In this document: piece after piece, positions 23,501 to 34,500 of the stretch
How positions within the stretch are numbered: the stretch's first letter is position 1
Layout: each line of letters begins with the position of its first letter
Translations under genes and position numbers: made by a program
Source of the DNA: Glutinoglossum americanum
Lineage: Eukaryota > Ascomycota > Geoglossomycetes > Geoglossales > Geoglossaceae
Direction of reading: 5' to 3'
DNA: 64,000 bases
Assembly (NCBI GenBank): GCA_020080175.1
Contig: JAGHQL010000077.1
Location: 1-64,000, forward strand
The notes under the pieces: model-generated
Database searches by the model: none
Seen by the model: the letters and a program-made list of their open reading frames with translations, nothing else
What the model was told of the DNA's origin: nothing

Positions 23501-25413
23501 CAAGACACCGTCGTTTCGCATCGAGGCCGCCAGGAGTGGATTGAAGCTTCGTTGTGTGAGTGGGCTCTGCTGTTCTGCCCGTAAGATGCCTGCCTCCTGG
23601 AACGGCTGGTCAAAAGGTGCGTCTTCAGGGGAGGTGGGATGTCCTCGGCGAACTCCATATCTAGATATTTGTATGTTGGTAAGAAGATCGCCAGCGCTTA
23701 CTGCATTGACATCACCGTTGGAGCCGCTCTTCGGAGACCTGGCGGAGACATTTTTACTGGATAGGTCGGTGGTTCCCCTGGAAGCAGAGAGCCGGGCTTG
23801 CGCGGCTGCTTCTATCCGAATCGCACTGCTTGACCGCCTACGCCGACCGGCGTGGGGGTTGTGCAAAGCGATCCCTTTCATGCCTTCCTCATGTCCAATC
23901 CGCTCCTTCTCCTTAAGAAATTTTTCCTTCAGTCGTTCCAAGGCCCCCCCACGCAGGAAGTTCGGGAGTTCATATGTCGTATACTTATCCATGTGCTTCT
24001 CAGTCCTCAAAACCTCGCTCGTTAACCCGAGATAGGAGTGACCAGTCGAGAGGGTGACACGCTGAAGTCTAGTAAGAATGACTTGCACAATATGGGCCGT
24101 GGCCCTAGGGTATACTCTTGTTAGGCGGCGAAAAGCGCTTGCCGGCACGATAGCAATTGTCGTATCGACGGTTGCCCTTGCCACGATATCTGGGTGTACG
24201 GACTTGGTCTTCTTCGGCCTAGGACGAGGCGGTTGAGATTGTGCTTGGTAAAAGGAGTGATGGTTGCGACTATCTCTGTGCTGGGCAGTGGGGTTACCAT
24301 CTAATGAGAGTGGAGGGATTGCTGGCAAATGATTATTGGTAGTAGAGCTGACTAAAGCTGATGAACGGCGCTCTCGGCTGGAAGGTGGTCCTGGTGGGGT
24401 TTGAGGTTGTGGGCTCGTCTGTTCTGGCTCGGACGTAGAATCACCCATTCTAGCCCCTAATACAGATTGGAAATTGGATTGGCTGAATCCAGGTGTAGAG
24501 GAGCTGGACTCCATTCCGCCATTTTCGTCTTCGTTGTGACGCAACTTGACATCTTCTGTGAAAAGGGAAAGTATCGAGAATAATGAAGACATTGGCGCTC
24601 CATTTTTGACTTCCGTTAACAGTTGATAGCCCTGATTGCCTTCTTCGTAGTGATCTTCCCCCTCGTGGTCATATCCTCCATCGACATTACTGCTCGGCGG
24701 CTCCGAATCTGAGTGTCGGCCCTCCCGACTGGACTTGACAAATATCTGGACAAGGCCATCCACCACAAGACAAAAACCCTTCTCCTCCTCAAGTAGCAAA
24801 GTTTCCCCCGCTATAAGCTTCCTAGTCTGCATTGACCTGGTCAACTCATGGAATACAGGCCTCTCCAGGTATCCAAAAATCTTGATCGCACTCAGGAACT
24901 CGTCCAGATAGTTTGCCAGTCCCGGCTTCGAGTCGCCTTCCTGGGTGTCAGGGGGAAGGTCTATTTGAAGTTCCTTCCGTTGGGGTTCGGGAGGTAATCG
25001 AGCATACATATTCAGAAAACGATATCTGATGAACCAACTCACAGTGGATACGAACGCAAGGATAATCAATAGCCTTTGTAGGTACTGTTAGCACATCGTG
25101 CTTCTCGCGTAACTTATGATCAAGTACACACATACAGAGTTGTGAAATTCATAGTGAACGTCAGAGTGGTGGAAAACAGTGTGAATAGCCATGTTGGTAG
25201 AGTAATTGTTGTGAACGTGATAGACCAATATAAGATAGAAGGAATCGCCCTGAACAAGAACAAGAACAGGCGTCCTAGTGTTCCAATAATAGAGGTTGAC
25301 GGTGATGTATTCAGAGTTTCGTTAGCCAGTGACGTCGGTATTATCTGGCTCAGCGTTTCTGAGAACGCCTCTGAACCACCAACCGGCGATGACACGGGTG
25401 TTAGCACAGACAT
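20577..25413 (-). CDS. NTE1: Lysophospholipase NTE1
   Basis: Exons 25413-25136, 25073-21845, 21785-21310 and 21261-20577; introns 62, 59 and 48 nt; 1555 aa. NTE1 is an ER-bound serine esterase that deacylates phosphatidylcholine to glycerophosphocholine. The N terminus has two to three hydrophobic membrane segments (residues about 45-110). Cyclic-nucleotide-binding-like domains follow, around residues 150-230, 600-720 and 740-850, separated by low-complexity Ser-rich linkers. The C-terminal patatin domain has GGGGARG for the oxyanion hole, the nucleophile elbow GGTSIG near residue 1270 and the Asp of DGGY near 1400. The protein ends [19 protein letters not shown], as in other ascomycetes. Complete and apparently functional. 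Confidence 0.95.
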
Positions 25414-25666
25414 AGCTCTAACAAACAAGTTATGGTTGTTCTCTCCGTCAAGCTTTGACTGCTGAGCGTGCGATCACTCAGCATCTTGACCTATTGAGTG
25501 ATCGTGGAAGCGGAATGTACGATGACAGGGCAAGGATTGAGTGAGGTCTTGGCATTCTCATGTTAAAAGCGGCAGAAGTCTGCTAGTGTGTGACGTTTAG
25601 ATATTGCGCGTGGACTAAATAAAAAAGGTGTTGGTAATTGGAACCTGGAATTTTTGGTTGGGGAGG

Positions 25667-25679
25667 AAAAAAAAAAAAA
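25667..25679 (-). terminator. RNA polymerase III terminator of tRNA-Ser
   Basis: Thirteen A on the plus strand form a T run on the transcribed minus strand, five bases after the tRNA 3' end. Confidence 0.85.
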
Positions 25680-25684
25680 GAAAT

Positions 25685-25780
25685 CGTCAACAGTAGGACT
25701 CGAACCTACGCTCCCAAGGGAAACCGCTCACAATTCGCTTGAATAGCAGGCGATCGCGTTAACCACTCCGCCATGTTGAC
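25685..25780 (-). tRNA. tRNA-Ser(GCU) with a 15-nt intron
   Basis: On the minus strand the acceptor stem GTCAACA pairs with TGTTGAC, followed by discriminator G (25685), the serine identity base. The D arm GCG-AGTGGTTAA-CGC, G26 and a long variable arm (CCC-TT-GGG) mark a type II tRNA. The anticodon stem ATCGC pairs with GCGGT and the loop is CTGCTA-A once 25743-25729 is removed, so the anticodon is GCT (25747-25745). The T arm is GTAGG-TTCGAGT-CCTAC. A competing fold pairing ATCGC with a nearer GCGAA would leave only a 4-nt intron and is less likely. Confidence 0.9.
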
Positions 25781-26017
25781 CTATGAGTATTGCTAGATTT
25801 ATTGGCATATTAACCGACATTTTGTTGCGCTAGCGGTTTTAACATTTTTACCCTTCTTCCCCCACCAGTGTGCATATTTAGCAATATTTCGGCTGATTAG
25901 GTTACTTGGTTTAGCCACGTCACATTTGCTGGGCATAAAGAGGTACTAACTAAATCTATAAAGCAACACCGTCTGGCGCGACTCCACTTACTCAGGTTCA
26001 TATCTGGCTGTACGGCC

Positions 26018-26023
26018 CACGTG
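26018..26023. promoter_or_regulatory. CACGTG element before TRM1
   Basis: An E-box/Cbf1-type hexamer lies 18 nt before the TRM1 start codon. Its closeness to the ATG means it may lie in the leader. Function not demonstrated. Confidence 0.25.
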
Positions 26024-26041
26024 GCTAGGACCGTTAAAACC

Positions 26042-28178
26042 ATGGAGGCCGAGGTTAGCATTGATAAGAATTTAGAGGGGAGGGATTCCCCAGTCCTTCG
26101 GGGTATAGATGAGCCTCCAACAGCGGACCAATTGGTTTGCCATAACGGCAAGCGCTATACTACGGTGAAAGAAGGTCTTGCATATATCTTGATTCCTGCA
26201 GAAGATACGAAGACGGTGTCGAACCCAGTGAAATCTTCAGAAAATGAAGAGACACAACGACAGTCGGTATTTTATAACCCCATCCAGCAGTTTAATCGCG
26301 ATTTGAGCGTCCTCGCGATACGAGCGTTTGGAGGAAACGTAGTTAAAACCAAGAGAGAGAGACGTGAGAAGAAGGCAAAAGATTTAGCGCAGAAAGGAAG
26401 CAAACGTGGTAGAAAGCGGAAGATAGGAGATGTTGAAGGAAAGGATGATCCGCCTCTTACGGACCAGGCGGGCGGAATAGAGAATAGAACCCGATGTGAT
26501 GGGAAGGGGGGTGATACCGAAGAGACGATCAACGATGTTCCTATGGAGCAGCTAGAACCAATTGGGTTTGGAGACAAACGGGGATCTGGCACCGCAGAAA
26601 CTCAGCTAGAGTGGAATCAAGGGACTGGTGTGAAAAGAGATTGGAGGCCCCAGTTTTCCATTCTTGATGCTCTGTCTGCTACAGGTCTTCGCGCCCTTCG
26701 ATACTGCCAGGAAATCCCCCACACAACCTCCGTCACTGCGAATGATTTGTCCCGAGAAGCGACAATATCTATTGGGTTGAATATCAAGCATAATCGACTT
26801 GACGGCCGAGTAATCCCCTCGACAGGTAATGCTATTTCACACATGTATCAAGTCGCACACTCAAAGATTTGGAACAAAACCGGTCCATCGCTAAACAAAT
26901 ACGACGTTATTGACCTCGACCCTTACGGGACTGCTGCTCCTTTCCTCGACGCGGCCGTGCAGGCGCTGAACGATGGAGGTTTACTCTGTGTTACATGTAC
27001 GGACTCGGGTGTGTTTGCGTCAAGTGGCTATCCTGAAAAGACTTATGCTTTGTATGGTGGCTTGCCAATCAAAGGCCCTTATTCTCACGAAGGGGGGCTA
27101 CGACTCATTCTCCATGCTATTGCCACTAGCGCTGCGAGATATGGTCTCGCGATTGAGCCACTACTCTCGCTGTCCATTGACTTTTATGTGCGCCTGTTCG
27201 TGCGAATTCGCCGCTCTCCCGCGGAAGTGAAGTTCTTGGCTGGGAAAACCATGATTGTTTATTGCTGCGATCAGGGATGTGGGGCATGGAGGACACAACT
27301 ACTTGCAAGAAATAGGGAGATGACGGACAAGAAGGGTACCAAGTACCATAAGCATTCCTTAGCACAAGCCCCTTCAACTTCGGAGCACTGTGAATGTTGC
27401 GGTCTTAAAACCCATGTAAGGTTCACTACTCAATTTGCAAAAGAGGTTGAAACTAAACAGCCTCCAGCTTGCAGGTCCCATGTACGCAGGTCCTATGCAG
27501 TCTCGCAGCTTTATCAAATCCATTCTTGACTCTCTCCCAGAGGTCTCAAGGGAGACTTATGCCACGATTGATCGCATTGAAGGCATGCTCTCTACAGCAC
27601 TCGAAGAAACTCCTTTTACACCTCAGGAAGAGACCAGCGTTAATACCGGGGAGTTTGAATCTGAGATAGCCCAGTTTAACCCTAGCAAAATCGATACGCA
27701 ACCATTTTTCTTTATTCCAAATGCTCTGTGCAAGGTTATCCACTGCCAAGGGCCACCTGCAGATGCCCTGCGTGGCGCTTTTCGACATTTGGGCTATAAA
27801 GTCACCGCAAGCCACTGTAAGGCGGGAAGCTTCAAGACAAATGCTCCGTGGCCTGTAATTTGGCACATCTTTAGGGAGTGGATCCGTCAAAAGTCTCCGA
27901 TTAAAGAAGGTGCCGTGAGGGAAGGTACCGCTGGTTGGAATGTCCTCAAGAGTTCACTTGGTGGAGTTCACGCTGACAGTTTGGAACGCACTGTTGAAGT
28001 GAATGGCTCAGGCGTGCCAGGAGAGCAACGGACCGAGCCGCGTTCACCTGCAGGGTTGAAAGTTGTATTCGATGAGGCATTGGGCCTCGAAAAAGATGCG
28101 AAGAGGGTTGTGAGGTACCAGCAAAACCCCCGTGCCAATTGGGGACCTCTAACCATGGCAAAAGGCCCCCGCAAATAA
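26042..28178 (+). CDS. TRM1: tRNA (guanine26-N2)-dimethyltransferase Trm1
   Basis: Exons 26042-27415 and 27468-28178 with one 52-nt intron; 694 aa. Trm1 dimethylates G26 of tRNAs in nucleus and mitochondria using S-adenosylmethionine. Visible features are VFYNPIQQFNRDLSVLAIRA, the SAM-binding DALSATGLRALRY, the catalytic DLDPYGT, and a Cys cluster (CCDQGCG, then CECCG) beside the splice site, continuing LAGPMYAGPM. A Lys/Arg-rich insertion (residues about 105-140, KRGRKRKIG) lies inside the methyltransferase domain and could act as a nuclear signal. The start at 26042 is the first ATG in frame. Both tRNA genes in this window have G26, the substrate base. Confidence 0.94.
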
Positions 28179-28546
28179 AGTAGCAAACCTGAGGGCATTC
28201 AATCTTACTCGCTGCTTGTTGACGAAGAGCTATACTTACCATGAGTTGGTTTTAAGTTATTTTAATTGTGGTCCGAGTACCTTGGCTAGCTAGGTGAGGG
28301 GGGAGTGCAACCACCTAATCATAGGCCGTAAGAACCTTGCTAGGTTAATACTTACTGAACCTCAGCAATCTTATAATTGTAAATTCACAACTCGTTATAG
28401 AATATTTCCCTTTGCATGTCTGGTGTTAAAAGTGTGCTGTAGAATGGATGATATTGGGGTCGCTTGGATTTAGCTTTATTATGCCACGTGACGTCATATA
28501 GGACAACAAGCTCTAGACGTATTTCACAATGCGATGATAGTTCAAA
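28179..28546. other. Spacer and promoter of the ATR-type kinase gene
   Basis: The gap contains the TRM1 3' UTR and the promoter of the next gene. Apart from the composite element listed at 28485-28496 nothing stands out. Confidence 0.45.
28485..28496. promoter_or_regulatory. Overlapping CACGTG and CRE (TGACGTCA) site
   Basis: CACGTGACGTCA combines a bHLH hexamer (28485-28490) with a perfect palindromic cAMP-response element (28489-28496), the target of ATF/CREB-type bZIP factors such as Atf1/AtfA in fungi. It lies 50 nt before the start codon of the checkpoint kinase gene. Stress regulation is an inference. Confidence 0.45.
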
Positions 28547-31500
28547 ATGATGACGCGGAGAGGAGGGAGTAGCCAGTATTCAGATACTAGGAATAACCCA
28601 AATATTGGAGATGAACGGCCACAATCCACGATAGCGGCCCAAATTGTCCACAATCTTTCCACCAAGAATGGGGATCCACAACCAGCAGACAGAGGAAGTT
28701 TCCAACAACTACTGGCAGAGATCTTAGGTGCTGAGAGCGACCAGCCTGCAGAGAGCAGAGCCTTTGAAAAGGATTTTAATGTCAATTATAGGCTCATTTG
28801 TGTTGTTACGAAGGCTGGGTTGGACGTGCTTCTATCTCAAGACCCATTCATCACGCCGGAGAATCTACTTGTTCAGGCGTCTAACAGCATATCAGTAATT
28901 CATCTAACCATACAAAAGACTCCCCAGATTCTCTTTTTCTCACCTACCCCAGGTACTGAAGGATCTGACAAATCCCAGCCTCCGCTTTTTGTTCTACTGC
29001 TACCGAAGATCTTATCTCTTGTCGGGCATCCTGCGGCGAACCCTCTACAAGAGAAAATAGCAGACTTGCTCTATTTGCTCTTCGAAGCCACTGCGAGGTC
29101 ATCGGAATTGTGGAAACGGTCTGGCGAGCTTTTAGAGTATTTTAGGGCATGCATCGTTGGTATGTGTTGATTCACGTAACTAGAATCTACTAGCTGACGC
29201 AAGCAAGCGATACTGCGATCGCTTGAACCTACGGACAGTGTGGGGCAGGCGAACCCGAACTTTAAGGTTGTTCTACCGCCAGACGGGGCCGCTCTGGGGA
29301 CTCGCCAGGGAGAAGTCTCATCATCTTTCGTTTCGAAATCTCATCAGGCCGCCGTGACAGACTCCTTACAGGCTTCCCTAATAGCTCTAACCCTCCTACT
29401 TGTTTTGCTATCGAGAATTTGGAATTCCCAGATTCGGGGGTCTTCAGTTTCCTTTACAAAGATTGACTGCGTATGGGCTCTTGATTCCATTTCTCATCTA
29501 TGGACGACCCTGGGGCGACTAAGACACGATTCTGCGTTTTCCGAGCGCCTTGGCAGTACATGCTTAGCAATTTTGCGGTTACTCCGCGATCGTTTACGCT
29601 CTAGGCCAGCGAAATCTAGAGCGCCAGACGATAAAGCTACGCTCCTCCTGATTCGTATCTCAGCTGACCTACTAAGATGGCCTCGGCATGACTTGACGAC
29701 TCTTCTGGAAAACGAGCTCTGCTCGGTATTTGCTGATGTTTTATTGTTGTCAGAGCAGTCTACCATAACATCCGAAGCCGTTGATGGGTATCTTTTACCA
29801 CCCACTCTGGAGCTAATCGCGGGTGGAGGCCTTACTTCTTTAAGCCAGGACATGCAGGTAAGGTCTATCTGCGATGCCTCTCTGATGTGGACCGCTATCT
29901 AATGGCTACCATAGCTTACCTTAGCTCGCATTCTACGTAGACAAACTAATGATGCAAAAACATGCCAGCAAAGGGGGATCGTTGTCACTGACATTAATGG
30001 AAAAAACTCTCTTGAAGACCCTGTTCTAGAGGAGAGTCTCCATACGCCTGAGGTCTGTGAAGGATCCCGGGTCGGCGATGAAGCTGGTAGACCTCACAAA
30101 CGGCGTCGACTTTCGAAAGCCTCAGAAACGAAGGGAGGGCTCGTAACCCAGCTAACGACGGAAGTGTTTAGTCTCCTTGGTTCTCAGGTGGCAGCAGACT
30201 TAGACGGGCTGAGCAAAGTTGCTGGGTAATGGCGATGCCCGAGTTATGAATCGTAATGTTGCTTACCAAGACGCAGAGATTGCTTCGTGAAATTGTCGAG
30301 TAACGATCAGTGCCGAGCCTTCGAATTGCTTGGAAACCTTGCTTGCGCAGGTGCCGGGACTTTGAGCCTTAAATGCCAAGGGGAGGGCGGTGGTAGCCGG
30401 TGTTTAATATGTGATGTTAACACATTTGCTAACTCTCGAGAGGCAATATGGAGTGAAGCAGAAAGTGAGGAGGTTTTCTTAACTCTGGCCTCCCTCGTTA
30501 AGACGCCTGAGTGTCAGAGGTCGACGAAACCAAGGATATGGGCAATGCTGGCTGTTCGAAAGCTCATGCAGCACACAAGCAATCAAGTCCACCTGGAACT
30601 GGCTAGGTCATATTTCGGGGAATGGTGTCTGCAGTCTCACTGTAGCACTCTTAGGGAACTTCGCATCGCTGCTGGGTTAGTTCTATTTCCTTCGCTGCAT
30701 GAGGGTATTGCTAAATTTTCAAACAGTCGAGCTTTGCCAACTTTCTTGAGACAATCCCTAAAAACCGAAGTTCTTCAAGAAAATCGAATTGTGGCTTTGG
30801 AATTTCTGCGAAAGGTGTCTGACAGAAATGAGCTATCCACCCAAGAGACCTGTGTTTTGGCTTGGGGCCAGGTTGCACTGTCGGTTACGTCTAATGGTAT
30901 ACCTATAAGCTGTCTGCTAAACCACGCAGGGTATCCTCTGACGATGAGCTTAATATCGTTCTCCTCCGCCTAGTACAGTATCTCGGCCACCCAAACCCAA
31001 TCATATACGGTTTAGCATATTACCAGGTTTGTTATACGTGCCGAAAATGCCTCTTTGTGCTGACATCTTCAAGCTTCAAAGGTTGTCGCGGGTGAACAGA
31101 ACTCCTCCTTGGCGTTTGCTAATGCCTTTTTGGCCAAACATAAGCGTAATGGTCGTAAAAGACCTACAAACCTGCCCACAGACCATCCAGCTACTTTCGG
31201 ACCTATTGTGTATGAGTGTCTCAGAATTTCTAAAGGAGACACAACACTACACGCTACCATACCTAATTCTACTCAAAAAGAGAGATATTATTCTCAGGGT
31301 TGCGCAAGCCTCTGGAGGAGATTCCACCTGGTCGATATGCGTGAAGGACAAGAACTTAGCTACGACTCTGGCGTTGCTATTTGTCCAGCCGTTTGACGAC
31401 ATTGAGGGCTCTACGATGGCTTTATTGCGTGAAGCATCTCCCATGTTCGGCAAGCTTGAGTTAGAGGAATTTGCTCAATCGCTCCCAATACCCATAGCGG

Positions 31501-34500
31501 CCGAGCTTCTACAGTTAGCTGGCGATCGGGTTGGCAAAGAGAAGTCAATGGTATAGTCCCAAACGCTGGCGGCACTGGCCTTTGCTGACTAGGATATTGT
31601 AGGCCCACAATGCAATCCAGATACTAGCATCCCTCGCAAGCAAGAAGGTTGGCCAACCCAAAGGGAAATCCTTGGTCGGCTGGTTCTTTGAAACCTATGT
31701 TCTCGGTTTAATGACCCAATTTGCGGAACCAATTAATGATATAGGGCTTCGAATATCCTCTAGAGAAAAGAGACGATGTCTTAGGGCTATCGAAGAGATG
31801 ATTAAACTTGCGGGGGGTAGTATCGCTGATGGGCTCCCTCAAGTAAGCCCTATTGGCTGTGCTATCTGGTACTACCTCTCACGCATGCCTCGTAGATTTG
31901 CGCCTGCCTTCAGTCGGCTTTGGAAGCGGACGACCTTCGAGATCAAGCCTTCTCTGCTTGGGCTACAATGATGGTAACCCTCACGGAAGAGGATATTGGG
32001 GTCTTGTTAGGTAATACATTTTCAATCGTTGTCCAATATTGGGACGCTTTTCGCCCTGGAACACAACAACGAGCGGTCGATATGATTGGCTATCTGTTAA
32101 AGACATACAACAACCTAATCAAGTCCAGTATTAGTGCTATCCCTTCACTAAAGCTAATCCCGGCCCTATTCAAGTTTGAATCAGAGTTAGGGGGACTCCG
32201 AAAACAGGTTGACTTAAGACACCAATATGAAGCTTTCATCGCTCGCTGCCAACACGAGAATGTAACAGTGGTCGAGCAGGCTCTGTCAGAACTAGTACCT
32301 TTTTTACAAGATAACCAGTCCCTCCTCCACATTTCAGCGGTTAGCGAACAACCAGACGCATTAATTGGCGGACTGACGAGGTCAGTACTGGATGCTTGTG
32401 TTAGGTTTAATGACTCTCGGCCGGAAATTGCCAGCCTCTGCGCTCAATGCTTGGGTTTGATTGGCTGCGTGGACCCTAACAGAGTCGAAGCCATTCAAGA
32501 AAAAAGAGACATTCTAGTCAAGGATAACTTCGAGAGGGCTGAAGAAGCGATCGACTTCGTGGTGTTCTTTCTCCAGGAGGTCCTCGTGAAGGCGTTCCTC
32601 TCAGCCACAGATCCGAAAGCTCAAGGCTTTCTAGCATACGTTATTCAGGAGCTTCTGAAATTCTGCGCATTTGACGTAGATGTCACGGCAAGACCCCGGG
32701 TTGACAGCCACTCGAATGTAAATGTTCGGAGATGGCTTGCGTTTCCACTCTCCGTTCGGAACACTTTGGCGCCATTTCTTACATCCAGATATTCACTGAC
32801 CGTGAATTTCCTGAAGCCTGACTCAACATATCCGATGTTCTCCTCGGAGCGAAGCCATGGCTCTTGGCTACGGGCATTTGTTCTAGATCTCCTTGGGAAA
32901 GCAGTGGGTGAGAACGCGGCAACAATCTTTCCCGTTTGTGTTCGCGTTATCAGGGCACAGGATATCTCTATCGCCAATTTCCTTCTTCCGTACGTCGCCT
33001 TAAACGTCATCGTCGGCGGAACAGACCAACAGCGAAAATATATCGGTGAAGAGCTACTGGCAGTGCTCGGTCACCATCCGCTTGATGATACGCATGCTCG
33101 GAAAGAGAGTTTGAAGCACAGCAGCGAGGTAGGCCATTTCGTCATCCCACCCTAAAGAACAGCTTGCTAAGGGATCTAGACTGTTTTCCAAGTTCTCGAT
33201 TATCTGTCGAGATGGATGCAGGAAAAGAAGAAGCAAATTGCCAGCAGTGGGAGAACACTAACAGCCAAGAGAGGTGTAAATGGACAAGTGGACGAAAATG
33301 ACAAAAGCCCTGAAGCTCAGGTCCACCGAGTTGAACAAATACTTTCAATGATACCTGCGGACGTTATTTCCCGGCGCGCTGTGGAATGCAAATCATACGC
33401 TAGGGCTTTGTTCCACTGGGAGATGTACATCCGGCAAGAGAGAGAACAGGCTCAAGCAAGCAACAAGGAGGTGCAATTAGAACCCCTTTTTGAGCGTATG
33501 CAAGACATTTACACTCAGATTGATGAGCCGGATGGGATTGAGGGCATATCCGCTCACCTCCATGTTCTCAATATTGACCAACAGATTCTGGAACACCGAA
33601 AGGCCGGCCGGTGGACAGCCGCTCAAAGTTGGTATGAGCTTCTACTGGCTGAAAATCCAGAAGACGTTGACATACAAGTCAATCTTCTAACATGCTTAAA
33701 AGAGTCCGGCCAGCATGGTGAGCTCCCTCTTCTAGGAAGATATTCGAGATTCTGACGCCATGGCTGTAGAGGTACTGCTAAACAATCTCGAGGGATTAAG
33801 CCAACCTAAATCTAACGCCACCTCGAAGCTGCTTCCGTTCGCCGTTGAGGCTTCTTGGGTCACTGGTAAATGGGATAAGCTCCAGATATACCTAAGTGGG
33901 TCTACGGGAACTTACATTGGCAATTTCAATGTCGGAATTGGGCATGCTTTGCTTGCGCTCTATGAGAGAGATTTAGAAAAGTTTTCAAAGACCATTCGTC
34001 TACTTCGAGAGAGCGTGGCAAAGGGCCTCACGAGTCCAAACACAGTATCACTTCAGGCCTGTCACGATTCCATGCTCAAGCTCCATGTCCTTACAGACAT
34101 TGAGTATCTCAGTGGCAGTCCCATGCAAAGACCTACTGATCGTTCCTCATTATTTGAATTGCTTGGTCGTCGCTTAGAAGTGGTTGGTGCCTTTCTCTCG
34201 GACAAGCAATATTTACTTGGTCTTCGACGCGCGGCCATGCAGCTATCTAGGTAAGGAGATTGCAGTACCTATAGTATATACATATTAACAGTCAATAGCC
34301 TAAATCTAACGAAGGAAGATATCGCATCCGCATGGTTAACGAGTGCTCGATTGGCAAGAAAGGCCAAGTTTACTCACCAGTCCTTTAATGCCGTATTGCA
34401 TGCGTCTCAGCTAGGGGCTCACTCAGCCACAATTGAGCATTCTCGCCTCCTCTGGGCTGAGGGCCATCACCGGAAGGCCATCCAGAGCTTAGAAGGAGCA

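Larger units (their letters stand above)
25414..26041. other. Divergent promoter of NTE1 and TRM1, contains tRNA-Ser
   Basis: This gap between the two start codons carries the tRNA-Ser gene near its middle. The rest is spacer. A CACGTG at 26018-26023 lies close to the TRM1 start. Confidence 0.5.
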
